A stretch of DNA of 64,000 nt from Panagrolaimus kolymaensis (lineage: Eukaryota > Nematoda > Chromadorea > Rhabditida > Panagrolaimidae), in the NCBI GenBank assembly GCA_028622995.1, contig JAJQJQ010000030.1, positions 868,001 to 932,000 of the forward strand. The letters are read 5' to 3'. The position numbers were made by a program, and so were the translations under genes. This document shows positions 49,402 to 60,700 of this stretch, piece after piece (position 1 is the stretch's first letter; the number at the start of each line of letters is the position of its first letter). The notes below the pieces were generated by a model, which made no database searches, was not told the DNA's origin, and worked only from the letters and a program-made list of their open reading frames with translations.

Positions 49402-50339
49402 TTCTTTGTTCCATTTATTTTTCTCATCATCGCTTTTAAGATTTTTTTTGATAGATGAAAATAATATTACAGCATTGAAATCACACGACACAATTAAAAA
49501 GGAAAGGCTTCATCTAAATTTTTGTTTTTATCAATAAAAATAAAATAATCATTCACTTTTTTAATTAATCAATAAAAGAATGCTTTTTCATTATCTTTTC
49601 TCTTTTCACTGATGATTTAAAGCTAACCAAGCAAATAAAAAAATTTATGTATCCATCCATATTCAACAAGTTTCAACTATGTAAACCTTGTTGGACCAAA
49701 GCGAATTCCAAATAAATAAAGCACTCGCGAAATCATAAAGAATGAAGCCAAAGCAGTAAAGACAAAATGAGCAAACAGAAAAATTCAAGTTATTATTTCA
49801 GAAGTTCTGCCTTTAAACCATAGGTTCGATAAAAAAGGCATCCAAAAATGTCAATAAACAAATCAAAGATATGCATGTCTAACATCAAATAACCAGTAGC
49901 ATCACCCCCATGAATTCCTCTAAAATTTGCAACTGAAGCTGCTATTACCATCTTAAGAATTGATGATCTTATTAAACTGGACAAAATTGAAAGAAAACCT
50001 GAAGAAGAATGTCATTAAAAGAAATTGTCTCACGTTCTTGTATGGCGAAGAAGCAACAAAATATCCATTCTAAGACACTTTTGCATCATTTTGCATCTAA
50101 GTTTTACATAAAAATTACAGTTAGTTTGTGAAGACATTGAAGACCGATAGAAAAGAGGCGAACTAAAGGTATCTCAAAAAAGTACGATAGAAAAAAAGAT
50201 AAAGGTAATTTGAAGGACGATAGAATAGTAAGAAAAATGAATGAATTCAAATAAAAACAAAAACAATATTATTGAAACAACGTCACAAACAAAAAAAGTT
50301 AACAAAAATGTTAATCAATAAGAAAGACATCAGGAGATT
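49402..50339. other. intergenic with an unassigned frame
   Basis: A minus-strand frame at 49793-49984 (..MVIAASVANFRGIHGGDATG.. to a stop) follows a TTCTTCAG acceptor-like sequence near 50001. It could be the last exon of an unrecognised gene, but no upstream exon is evident. Confidence 0.25.
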
Positions 50340-51110
50340 TTAAAAAAGTTGTGGAAATAATATTAACTTGACTCCGGTTATAACTTTTTGAGATAGAAGC
50401 TCAGCACCTTCTGAAGCTAGATCATCGGTATTGAAAGATAAAGAACATAATGGATGGATTAAAGTGAACCTAAAAAATAACAATTAAAGATAAAGCAAAT
50501 ATGTAAAAGTAACTTACTGTAAATCAACAAGTAGAGTCACAGATTTAATAAAGTCTAAAAATTCTTTCATAGAGCATTGAGTTTCAATACCACCGCCAAA
50601 TACAAAGTATTTCAAATCAGGAGACATAATCATCTTTAAATCATCAAGCTTGATACAGTGAACATCGAGAATAAGTCCTTCATTTGAATTAAAGGTAAAC
50701 GGTAAACTTTGAAGAAAATTAATTTTAACATTTTCATTTCTGTAATTATCGATAAGAATCGTGCCATGAACATCAATTTTCTTTTTCAAGGATGAGAGAT
50801 CAGCTTCATGGACTCCACGGCAAAATTCAGTTTCATTACAAAAGCATGAAAGATTATACGTGCATTCTGAGAGTTCCTCATTGATTATGACTTCAGCACG
50901 TTTAACAATATGACAGCGTTTTGCGAGATTCTTGGTTGTTGTATTGATGTTGGAGAAAGTCTTCAAAGTTTCAGGATCCAAGATTTCAGCCAAACGCTTT
51001 TGACATACATAAGGTAGTGCAGGGAAGTCGAAAGTTTCTTCATCAGGAGCAGAAGTAGGTACCATGTTCTTACGAGCTGATTTGATGACTTTCTTATTTG
51101 TGGTGCTCAT
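50340..51110 (-). CDS. F-box-like nematode protein
   Basis: Exons 50518-51110 and 50340-50469 join across an intron whose donor overlaps an apparent stop (CA/GTAAGT), giving 240 aa. Residues ~28-70 (FDFPALPYVCQKRLAEILDP, then ETLKTFSNINTTTKNLAKRC) fit the F-box pattern: Leu-Pro start, hydrophobic spacing, then LxxFSxVxK-like. The rest, with Cys-rich CTYNLSCFCNETEFC and a late FVFGGG, resembles the C-terminal parts of expanded nematode F-box families but is not specific. F-box proteins recruit substrates to SCF ubiquitin ligases; the substrate is unknown. It is divergent from PRI2, with about 400 bases between starts. Confidence 0.6.
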
Positions 51111-51513
51111 CTTGAATAACTAAAAATAGAAACGATAAAGGAAATAAGAAAACATAGTGAAAAGCGGCGCGTAAAAGCGACTAAATTTTTAGAAATATGT
51201 TACACGTGAACGAAGAAAAAAAAGCAAAAGATCAAAAAAGGAAAGAGAATCTTTTTCATCAATGAAACAAAAAAAGAAGAAGCAAAAATGAGAAACAACA
51301 AAAAAAGTGAAACAATGAATATTGGTGCTTTACACGATACAATAATTTAATGCTCAATTGCAACTGCATCTTGCAACGCATTTTTCATCGGAGAAAAAAA
51401 GTGCGCCAACAACTTCGTTCAAAAATTTCTCTCTTCTTTCCCACATTTTTCAACTTTACACTTTTTTTGTTGCTGCTGCAACTCTTCAAATCAAAGCACT
51501 ACAACTTTCAAAT

Positions 51514-53458
51514 ATGGCTTTCATTTCAACAAATTATGAATTAAAAAGAAAAGATGATGGTAAAGTTATTGCATACGTAAGTTTCCACCTTTTTTGTTTG
51601 TTACAAGCCATGTTTATTAATGCTTCTTATTATGTTTCAGACTGGAAGATACGATTCACCTCAATCAAACCTAAGTTTATATCATGATCCTCCCACTGAA
51701 GTCATCACTTTACAAGAATTTGATCAATATGGACGAAATCGGCTGAAAGTATTAAAGAAAGTTGAATATTTGCGTGAAAAATATCGTCAAGGATCAAAAG
51801 AATATATGGAAGCTTTTAAGAAGGTTAGTTTTGGTTGAAGAAGAAGATAGTTATTTAGTTGTGTAACATTCTCATACTAAAGTTCTTTAACTTTTTCAGG
51901 ACATGAAAGAAATGATGCCTTTAGCAACTGGTGCTGTATTTGCGAAAGATTTAGCTGCAGCTCGTCGGAAAGATCGAATATCACATTTTATTCTTCGTAT
52001 GGCATTTTGTCAATGTTCCGAACAAACGAAATGGTTTATTCAACAAGAAGTGGAACTCTTTCGAACTCGATTCTCATTGGAACCTCAAGAAAATGTGATG
52101 GATTTTCTTCGAGTGAATAATCTTGAACTAGAAAGTGTTACTCCTGAAGAAAAGCAAGAATTTTCAAAGCAACTATGTAATGGCAACAAAATATCTGATG
52201 AAGCATTTGAGAAAACTGATTTTTGGAAAGTGGAATTCACTCGAGCTTTTGAACTGATTCGTGGACGAAAGGTTTTCCTATGGAAAGGAATGATTTACAT
52301 TACTTCTAAAGAACTCATTGCTGTGGTGGCAACAAGATTACGATTGATTATGTCTAAAGCTATGGCTGTAAGTTTGTTTACATTTTCTTGTTACTTGCAA
52401 TCTTGTTTGGTTATTTTACAACTTACTTTTTTCATCACTGTTATTAATCGTTGAATTTTCAGAAAGAAGCTGCAAGCCTGAACTTTCTGGATGAAGAAGA
52501 TCGACTATTACCTTTGCTTCGAAGAATGACAAAAATGGATGCAAATTATGGATTTACTAAACCAAAGAATCCTAACGAAATAACTCCACAAATGGTCGAT
52601 GAAGTAAGCTTATTGTTTTACTGTTGAACTTTATATCGATATTCTGGTTATTACACTGCAAGCTTTAAAAGCTGTAATGGATGCATTTTCTTATGTTTTT
52701 CGTTTTGCCTTTGTTCCTTCTTCACTCTCATATTCTTTCCAATGTTTCTCATTTACATGTTTTTCAGCTTGCAAAAACTTCTTTTCCACCATGTATGCGT
52801 CAAATTCATTCCCGCCTTCGACAAGATCATCATCTTCGTCATTTTGCTCGTCGTCAATATGGTCTTTTTCTCAAGGATGCTGGAATGTCAATGGAAAGTT
52901 CGCTGGAATTCTTCAGAAAGGAATTTACAAAGAAATTGGATGTCAACAAATTTGATAAAGAATATGCTTATAACATTCGACACATGTATGGTAAAGAAGG
53001 ATCACAGCGTGAAGGAAGTGCTTATCCTTGCACAACTATCATTCTTACAAATCCTCCTGCAGCTCAAGATTGTCATGGTATCTTTATTTTTTACTTTCGT
53101 TCTTTACCTTTATGCTTCATTTTTTTTAGGATGTCCTTTCAAACATTGTGAACCAGAAATGCTTGCTCAACGCCTGGAACTTATGGGATTAACAAAGGAT
53201 CAAGCTCAAAAAATCAAAGTTCTTTCAAAGATGTCTCAATTCGATAAAGCCTGTGCAAGAACATTTGAATTTCAACATAAAATGGATGAAGGCGCTCTTG
53301 GTTCAGTGATTACTCATCCAAACCAATACTTTGAATTATCTCGTCAAATTCATGATGGAAAACGATCAAAGGAAGCAAAAATATCTCAAGAAGTTCAATT
53401 AACTATCAAAAGGAAAGAACATGGAAATGATGGATTTGAAGAAGATATGGAATTTTAG
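51514..53458 (+). CDS. pri2: DNA primase large subunit (PRIM2)
   Basis: Six exons: 51514-51576, 51641-51823, 51900-52367, 52463-52603, 52768-53077, 53130-53458; 497 aa. The C-terminal Fe-S domain is unmistakable: FPPCMRQIHSRLRQDHHLRH, then YGLFLKDAGMS, KFDKEYAYNIRHMYGKEG, YPCTT, HGCPFKH and ACARTFEF, with the four cluster cysteines at C294, C373, C390 and C430 placed as in the human protein. The N-terminal helical part has YLREKYRQGSKEY and HFILRMAFCQ. It partners the catalytic primase subunit and DNA polymerase alpha to start Okazaki fragments in the nucleus. The start was chosen at MAFIS; longer frames upstream are low-complexity. An AATAAA lies at 53572. Confidence 0.95.
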
Positions 53459-54048
53459 TGAATTTTCTTTATATGTTTTGATTTTTTGATGTTATGTTTT
53501 CATTTTGTTAGCCTTGTATTTTACCTTTTAACTTTGTTTCGTTTTAATCTTTTGTTTATTATGTGTTGTTAAATAAAGCTTTGTGTTAACTGTGTTTTCC
53601 GACTTTCATTCATACATAATTTTTGAAATAAGCAGTTAGTTTTTCAACTTCGATCACAATCATCAAAATTTCTTAATAAAGAAGTAATAAGCTTGTTGTA
53701 AGCATTTTCTTGGAAAATTTACCTAAAAATAAGCTAATACAAGATTCAAAAACGACAATAACCATTTCAAAAATCCATTGTAAAAGTTTTTTGCAAGAAA
53801 AAGGAACAGGTGAAGCTTCTTTTCCAATGGGTTAATCATTCGCAAAGTAAAAATCCAATTCTCTTCCATCCATGGTATAACAAACGAAAATCATCTCCAA
53901 GAAGAAATTCAAGCAAAAGAAAAGTGTATCAAAAATCATTTATAACAAAACAACATAGAAAAGTATTAACACAAACAATCAAAAATTATTACAATAAAAA
54001 TAATAGGATTAATCTTTATTCATTTTTGTAATCATTGCAAGAACCCAT
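53459..54048. other. convergent intergenic region
   Basis: Between the 3' ends of PRI2 and the small eIF4E-motif gene. A plus-strand basic frame at 53810-54031 has no recognisable homology and no clear start context, so it is not called. Confidence 0.35.
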
Positions 54049-54574
54049 CTACATGCTGCTTTGATCATCTTGAGAAGTGATTGATTCACTTTGAGTTGTT
54101 GTTGTTGATGGTTCTTGGAGAAATTCAGGAGGAATCCATTGTTGAGGAAAAGCAGGAATGATTTCTCTCATTTCACAATAAAGTTCAAAGTAATTATTTG
54201 GATGAACAAGAGATAACGGAGAAAAGGACATAGCAAGCATGAAATTACGATCATAAGTTACACGAGTCTTCATTCTTCCATCAGGTATGCGATATTCCAT
54301 AATCGTTCCACCATAACCATCAGGTGTTTGACCAATCTGAAAAACAGAAAAGATGAAAGTGAAAGAAGTAAACAAAAAAGAAAAGTAATGTTACAGTTAA
54401 GGGGCCAGGTTCATCAAGATTAAGTTGAGATAAATCAGGCGGACGACAAATATTTGAACGACGATGCTTTCTTTTGAGAGGAGTTGAAGTTGAGCGATCA
54501 TCATCATTAGCAACCAGTTGAATTCGATGCTGTTGTTGTTGTAACGATGAATAATTTGAAGATGTTTGATTCAT
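54049..54574 (-). CDS. small protein with eIF4E-binding-type motif
   Basis: Exons 54395-54574 and 54049-54336 give 155 aa. The first exon encodes a Gln/Asn-rich start and basic PLKRKHRRSN. The second begins IGQTPDGYGGTIMEYRIPDG and continues to VTYDRNFMLAM (Y88 to L94), which fits Y-x4-[LM]-phi and resembles the eIF4G sequence YDREFLL. The same module (QLPDGHGGSILTYRKSDG to VTYDRDFMLAM) starts exon 2 of the GIGYF-2 gene next door, at the same intron phase, so the two share an exon by duplication. The tail is Ser/Thr/Gln-rich. Candidate 4E-binding protein that competes with eIF4G; this is inference from the motif, without a named family match. Confidence 0.65.
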
Positions 54575-55193
54575 TTTGAGATCAATCTCTGAAAAAAGAA
54601 GAAGTTAAAACACATGAAACATTATATCATAAAGCAAGGATGATCGCGAGAATCGAATAAGGAATGCTTTGTTTTATGCCAGTTTTACGTAGCATAACGA
54701 AGAGATAATGGAAACAAAATTAATCAAATAAACAAAGCTTCGAGGAAAAAATGTAAAAAGAGAGGAAGATGAAAAAGACAGACACACACAACAAATGCAA
54801 TGATTCATTCAAACTTTTTAGGAACAACCGTAAGATTAATGCATCGTTACAAGAGAGCGGTAGTTTTGAAATCTGACAGATAATTGTACTTAGATGATGC
54901 TAATGTTGGAGGCATAACGTAATTACAAGTTTAGTAGGTTAGAATATGAAAAACAATGTAGGCAATATCAAAAACGCTATGGGTGATTTATCCCTCTATC
55001 AATTTACTCTTTAATGGCTGATTTCATTAGACGATGCTTAAATAACTCTTTTCCTCTTTAACGACAAACAAGAATCAATAAGAATAATAATGGTTACAAT
55101 ATTTACTTTATTACAACAAAAACAAAACAAGCTCTAAAAGTGAGCAAAAAAGAACAAATATAAAGCAATAAAAAGCCTAATGGGGAAAGGAAA
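54575..55193. other. intergenic between same-strand genes
   Basis: No gene. A minus-strand AATAAA at 55107-55112 lies 82 bases after the GIGYF-2 stop and is its probable poly(A) signal. Confidence 0.45.
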
Positions 55194-57776
55194 TTAATGC
55201 TTTTTCTTCATTGAAATCGGAGGTTCAAGATCAATTTCACCAACATTGATTCGATTTGGATCTCCACCAGCTTTGAAACCAAGAACAGCGAGATCAACAG
55301 TTTTAATTTGGCCCTTGCCTTTCTTCTTTTTCTTTCCATCAGTAGCAGCAATGGTTGGACTTGGAACATTAACAGCAGCTTGAGCAGCAGAGAGATCCTA
55401 AAACAATGATCCATTATTACTACACTACCAAAAAATAATGAAAACTTTACATCTTTGTCACTTTCCTTTTGATTTGAACGTAAAGCTATACGCTTTTCAA
55501 GAAACTTCTTTTGGAAAATTTTGACTTCTGCTTTATCACCAAAATAAGTAACAAAGTAATCTTCAACCTAAAAAATGAACAAGTTAGTAATTGAAAAACA
55601 AGATATGCACAAAAGAAACAAACATCTACTGGATCAATGATATTCTTAATAAAACCAAAGAACATTTCAGGATCAACAGAAGCATCCACTGATTTATTGA
55701 GATCTTTGATTCCTTTGATGACCCATTTCTTGAATTGGCTTTGTGAATCTTCTTGCTTCGGTGGTGGTTGTTCAGCAGCTTTCTTCTTCTTAGGTTGTGC
55801 TACAGCAGCTATCTTTGGTTGTTCCTTCTTCTTCTTTGGAGTCGTAACAGGAGGTGGTATTGCAGGCCAAGCATCATCTATAGCAGGATTAGCACGAACA
55901 TAATTTGCAAGTGAAGCAGCTGCAGCACTATTATCATTCCATCCAGCTTTGTTAACACCAGGTGGTGATGGAACCGTAGCAGCAGGAGTACCAGCCCATG
56001 GATCAAATGTTACAGCTTGTTTTCTATGATATTCAAATAATTCTTGTTCTTTTCGACGTTTTTCTTCCAAAGCTTTTTCTTCTTCAAGTTGAATTTCAAG
56101 GAGTGAACGAGGATGGACGGCAGTTAAAACATGTGGCTTTTCTTGATGAATTCTTGATGAAGCAGCCCAAGGAGCTTTAGCACCAGCAAGACGAGCATGA
56201 GCTGCTGCAGCAGCCTCTTCTTCTTCACGACGTTTTTGTTGATCAGTCTAAAAATAAGATATTTGAATAATAACATCGAATAATGTTGAACTAACCAATC
56301 GTTTCATATGTTGAGAACGAATGAGAAGATGTTCTTCTTGTTGTTTACGTTCACGTTCCAACTTTTCATTGCGTTGTCTTTCTGCCTCATCGGCTAATCG
56401 ACGAGCTTCGAACATCACATTTTCATGAACACGACGAGCTTCTTCTGCAGCTATCTTTTGTTTAACAAGGAATAATTCTTCAGCTTTGCGTTTCGCTTCT
56501 TCCAATTCTTGATGCTCTTTTTCAAACATTTCATTTATACGACGAGTTCCAGTTGTTTCTTCCATTTTTTGAGCTGCCATACGTTTTTCTGCTTCTTGAT
56601 GAGCTTTCATTTCATAATCAGCTAAGAGACGACGTTTTCTTTCAAGTTCTTCTTCTTTAGCCATGGCCATTTTTTGCAATTCATCTTGTTTTCTTTCAAC
56701 TTCGAGCTCCATTTCATGCACTCTTCTTTCACGTTCCATTCGTTCATGTTCTTCATGACGGAGTACTTCGTGCATTTGTTCCAGTCGACGTTTTTCTTCT
56801 AGCAAAGCACGTTGAGATTCATGAAGATCAGGAGTTTGCCAAAGATAACCAGGAGGAGGCGCAATGAGATGGTTTGAGTTCTTAACAATATCAGATGGAA
56901 TCGAAGCAATTGGTTGAGGTTTCGGATAAACAAATGGATTATCACGACCATTCATTTGAATAAGTTCACCTATAAAATTAACAATGATTAACCATGAAAT
57001 TGAAGAAGCAAAAAAATAAACATACCAAGAGTTGTAAATGGTTGGTCTTTACTGCAACGACATCGCAAATGTTCTTGAAAGAAACCAGATTTTAGCCATA
57101 TTAACATTTGAGGTGCTTCATAAGGACCATGTTCACCACCAGCTGGATCAAGATAATACCACATGCATGTGAAATGCTTCATGCATGTGGTGATTGACGT
57201 TGATTTCTCACCATCGAGTTCAGTTTCTACTTTCATCGCCGAAGCCATCGCCAGCATGAAGTCACGATCATATGTTACCAAAGATTTGATAGTTCCATCC
57301 GATTTGCGATAAGTCAGGATACTTCCGCCATGTCCATCAGGCAATTGACTAACCTAAAAAATAAGCAAAAATAAAGGAATTGATGAATGTAAAGAAAGAA
57401 AACTTACAACTTCAAGTTTTGGTTCTTCTTTAGCAGCAGCAACAACAACAGTCGAACGTTCTTTTGCATCTTCACGACGAGCCCATTTTTGACGAGGTGT
57501 TGGATGATCATCTTTTGGAAGAGAATGTAGCGGTTTAGGTTGTTCATCTTGAGTAACAGGAGACCGTTCTTTTGCATCACCGAGACGAGACCATCTATGA
57601 CGTGGAGGTGGAATGGGTGAATGATCACCATTTGGAAGAGTTTGAAGTATTGGACGTTGAGGTCTTAAATGATCATCATTTGGAAGAGAAAGAAGTGGCA
57701 TCCGAGGACGAGATGTTGTTGACCATGATGATGGATGATGAGCCATTGAAGCATTTTGAGACGATGGAGCAGTCAT
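55194..57776 (-). CDS. second GIGYF-type GYF-domain protein (GIGYF-2 of this window)
   Basis: Six exons: 57408-57776, 57026-57353, 56296-56969, 55624-56247, 55452-55567 (boundary by eye, 117 bases expected) and 55194-55397; 771 aa. The GYF domain at about 188-245 (MWYYLDPAGGEHGPYEAPQM ... W..GFF ... TLGELI), the long coiled coil, KALEEKRRKEQELFE, DPEMFFGFIKNIIDPVD, VEDYFVTYFG and the FKAGGDPNRINVGEIDL tail match GIGYF-1 exon by exon, with the same intron positions. The N-terminal ~200 residues differ: no YRYGREDIL 4EHP motif, but two HRW/QKW..R.DAKERS repeats and VTYDRDFMLAM (Y151 to L157), an eIF4G-like eIF4E-binding sequence. So it likely binds eIF4E itself. A TTTCAG 24 bases before the ATG may be a trans-splice site. 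Confidence 0.88.
57158..57191. repeat. palindrome inside the GIGYF-2 coding exon
   Basis: ACCACATGCATG and CATGCATGTGGT flank a ~10-base centre that itself continues the pairing (TGAA/TTCA). It lies just before the codons for WYYLDP and encodes TTCMKHFTCMW, residues absent from GIGYF-1. It could be a small insertion that became coding. Confidence 0.65.
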
Positions 57777-60700
57777 TGCGCAATTGATATAGATTACTGA
57801 TAACCTGAAACAAACAAAAAATGTTAAGAAATCGAAAAATGAACGATGGAATAGCAAAAATAACGAAAGCGCGTTGTTAAAATAAATGATGGACATGAAA
57901 AATGAAGAGTAAAGAAGCAGCAACATTCAACAAAGTTAAAGAAAAAATGCAATGAACTAAAAAAATTCAAAGTTCGAAAGCTGCATTTTGGGAATTACCA
58001 TCAACTTTTTATCGTCGCAGGATGGCAAGAAAAGTCCGCATTATTTGAAAATTTTGCGAAGCTTTCTTGATTTTTGATTGTTTTTTTTTTTTCAATTGCA
58101 AATTATCCAACTTCTTCATTGATTATTTTATCATCTTTTTTAATAATTCTATCAAAGGTTGATTGATTTTACAAAGCGATTAACAAACAACATACATATT
58201 GCTTTCCAAAAGACATACTTCGATTTATAAATATTTTTTGAAATTGGTTTTTAACTCTAAATGTTTTTAATTTTATGGACATTTACATACTCAAGCATCT
58301 AATGAAAATATGAGTAGCCACGCTAATACAATTATTGATGCTTAACATTTTTCTTCTTTAGCTTTAGCAACAGAATTGACCGATTGTTGGATGACTTTTG
58401 TAATGTTTTTGTGATTTTCAAAAAAATGAAATTTTCCAAGCATTTTTTCTTTCAAGTTTCTCTTCCTTAAAACTTTTTTTTGTTTTTGCTTTTGCATCTT
58501 TGGTTTCCTTGATTTTTTTTTCTTTTTCTCAAGCAAGGAGAAAATCATGAAAACTAAAACTATTTTCTCCTTCTTTTTTTTCTTTTGTAAAAAATTAAAT
58601 GACGTATTAAGAAAATAAATGGTTTATGTTTTTAGTTTTGCTTATTTTTTGTAGCTGCCTTGCCCCCATTTTAATCATTATTTTATTTTTCTCAATTCAA
58701 TGTTTTGCTTGATTTTTTTTTTCTTGCTTCCTTTTTGCTTGGTTGATTGATTGATTGTGTTTTTCATAACAAAAAAATAACCATGAAAAAAAGTGTATGT
58801 ATTTTTTTTTGAAAACTTTAATATAATAATAAAATTTAATAAAGCGAGGAAAAGAAATTTGATTAGTTTTTTAATATTTTTTATTATTAAACTTGTTGAC
58901 TTTAAAATTTTTTTTTTCTATTTGCTATTGAAATTGTTCTTTATTTTTTTGTAAACCCAGCCGGCGTCATTTTTTTTATTGTTATTGCTTCAAAGGTAAA
59001 AGGTTTATTCATGTTTGACATATTTTGCTTGATCTTATTTGTTGTGCTTTTTCATTCCCATTGTTAATGGTAGTTTTAGTTGTTCATAATTTGTTGTTTG
59101 CCAAATTATGATTTTGGTTTTCATTATATATTTTTTGTTTTGTTTCTTTAACTTTGGATTAAGCTTTTGTTGATGAATGAATGGAAAAATTTTTTGGATA
59201 TATAAAATAATGAAGAAAAAAAAGCTTTTCATTTCACGGAAGCCGTCGTCGTCGTTAAACAAAAGAGGAGAGACTTTGGGATAATGAATAGGAGTTGTTC
59301 AGTTGGTACTCAACATGATTGTTTGACAAATATGATCAAACAAAGATGATAGACTTTAGAATGATGTTGTTGGTGAATAGAAATTTGTTAAACTGATATT
59401 GGGTTCGGCTTGTTAGACACAAAAAAAATTTGCTTCACTTTTTTTGGGCTTGTTTTATTATTTGGTTTTTTAGGGTTTATGAAAAAAATATCAGAGGCAT
59501 AGTTTTATTGTTTTTTATTAAATGAGTGAATGAGATTGCCCCGAATGAAAGGAGATTTTATAAATTTTTTTTTGCTGCCAATTACGAAATCTTTAGTCGA
59601 AAAGTAAAGTTTGGCATTTCTTAATTTTTTTTCTTTATCTTTAGTATTGTAATAAGCTAATAATAATTAAAAGTGTGATCAAACAACTGGAAGCAGATGA
59701 ATAAATTAACCAAAAATTCACATTTTTTCTGTCCACTTTTTTCAATAGCTTTAAAAAGCTTTAGCTTTTATTTCACACTCACTTTTAACCATTTAATCCA
59801 AAAATATATACATATATGAATTTTCTGTATAAACTATCCATTTCTATTTTAACTCCATCTCTTTTTACTCGCATCATCATCATTTGAATATTTTAAAAGC
59901 CAATCAAAATTAGATCTGCACTTTATTAGCAACAACAAAAAAAGAAGAGAAAAAAAATCCGCAAATTTTGTTTTGTTTGTTTATGCGCAATTTTTTTCTT
60001 CTGCCTTTTTTTGTCACTAAAAATAAATATGAGGATAGTCGTCGCATAAAATTTATTTTTGTTTATTCAAAAAAAGTTCGAATAGAAAAAAATGTGAGTG
60101 GCAGCTTTTAGGGCCAAAAAATAAAAAATGGAGCTAAACCCAAACATTTCATCCACCTTCGATGGCAAACAGCATCGAGGAAGTGAATCTCTCTGGTTTT
60201 TATTACCAAAAATGAAAGGTTTCTTTTATTTCCTTTTTTTAATGGAATAGAATTTGTGCTGAAGAAAAAAAAAACAAAAAGATTATTAGAATTAAAATAA
60301 AAACACAAAGGCCAAAAAAAATTTAAACCGATTTTATGAGTTCTAAACTTTGAATCAAAAAAAAAAAGGAACTTGTCTGCCGTGTTCCATTTTATTTTCC
60401 ATTATTATTAAGCCGATTTTTTTGGTTTTGTTTTTAAATAATAAAAACAAAGATTAACATTAATAAAAGTGAAAGTAAAGGAAAACTATGAAAAATGATG
60501 TTATGTTTTTTTTATTAGTTTTATGTTTTAAAGTTTACCAAAAAATGGAAAAAGAAGAGTTCGTTTTTGGGAAAATGTCTTTTCAGTATTTCAATAAAAA
60601 AAGTTTTTTGTTTTAGAAAAAAAGTTGAAATTTAAATTAAAATTCTAAATTCGCTCCAAGATTCGGTGTAAATTTTCTTGGTTTTGATAGTTTCCCATTC

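Noticed and set aside
49793..49984. 63-codon minus-strand frame with an acceptor-like sequence upstream
   Set aside because: Could be a last exon, but no matching upstream exon or family was found.
53810..54031. Basic 73-codon plus-strand frame between PRI2 and the small eIF4E-motif gene
   Set aside because: No known motif, and it sits in the expected convergent 3' UTR region. Kept only as a note.
58342..58548. Lysine-rich minus-strand frame starting MIFSLLEKKKKK
   Set aside because: Composition follows poly-A/T runs; no homologue and no neighbouring exons.
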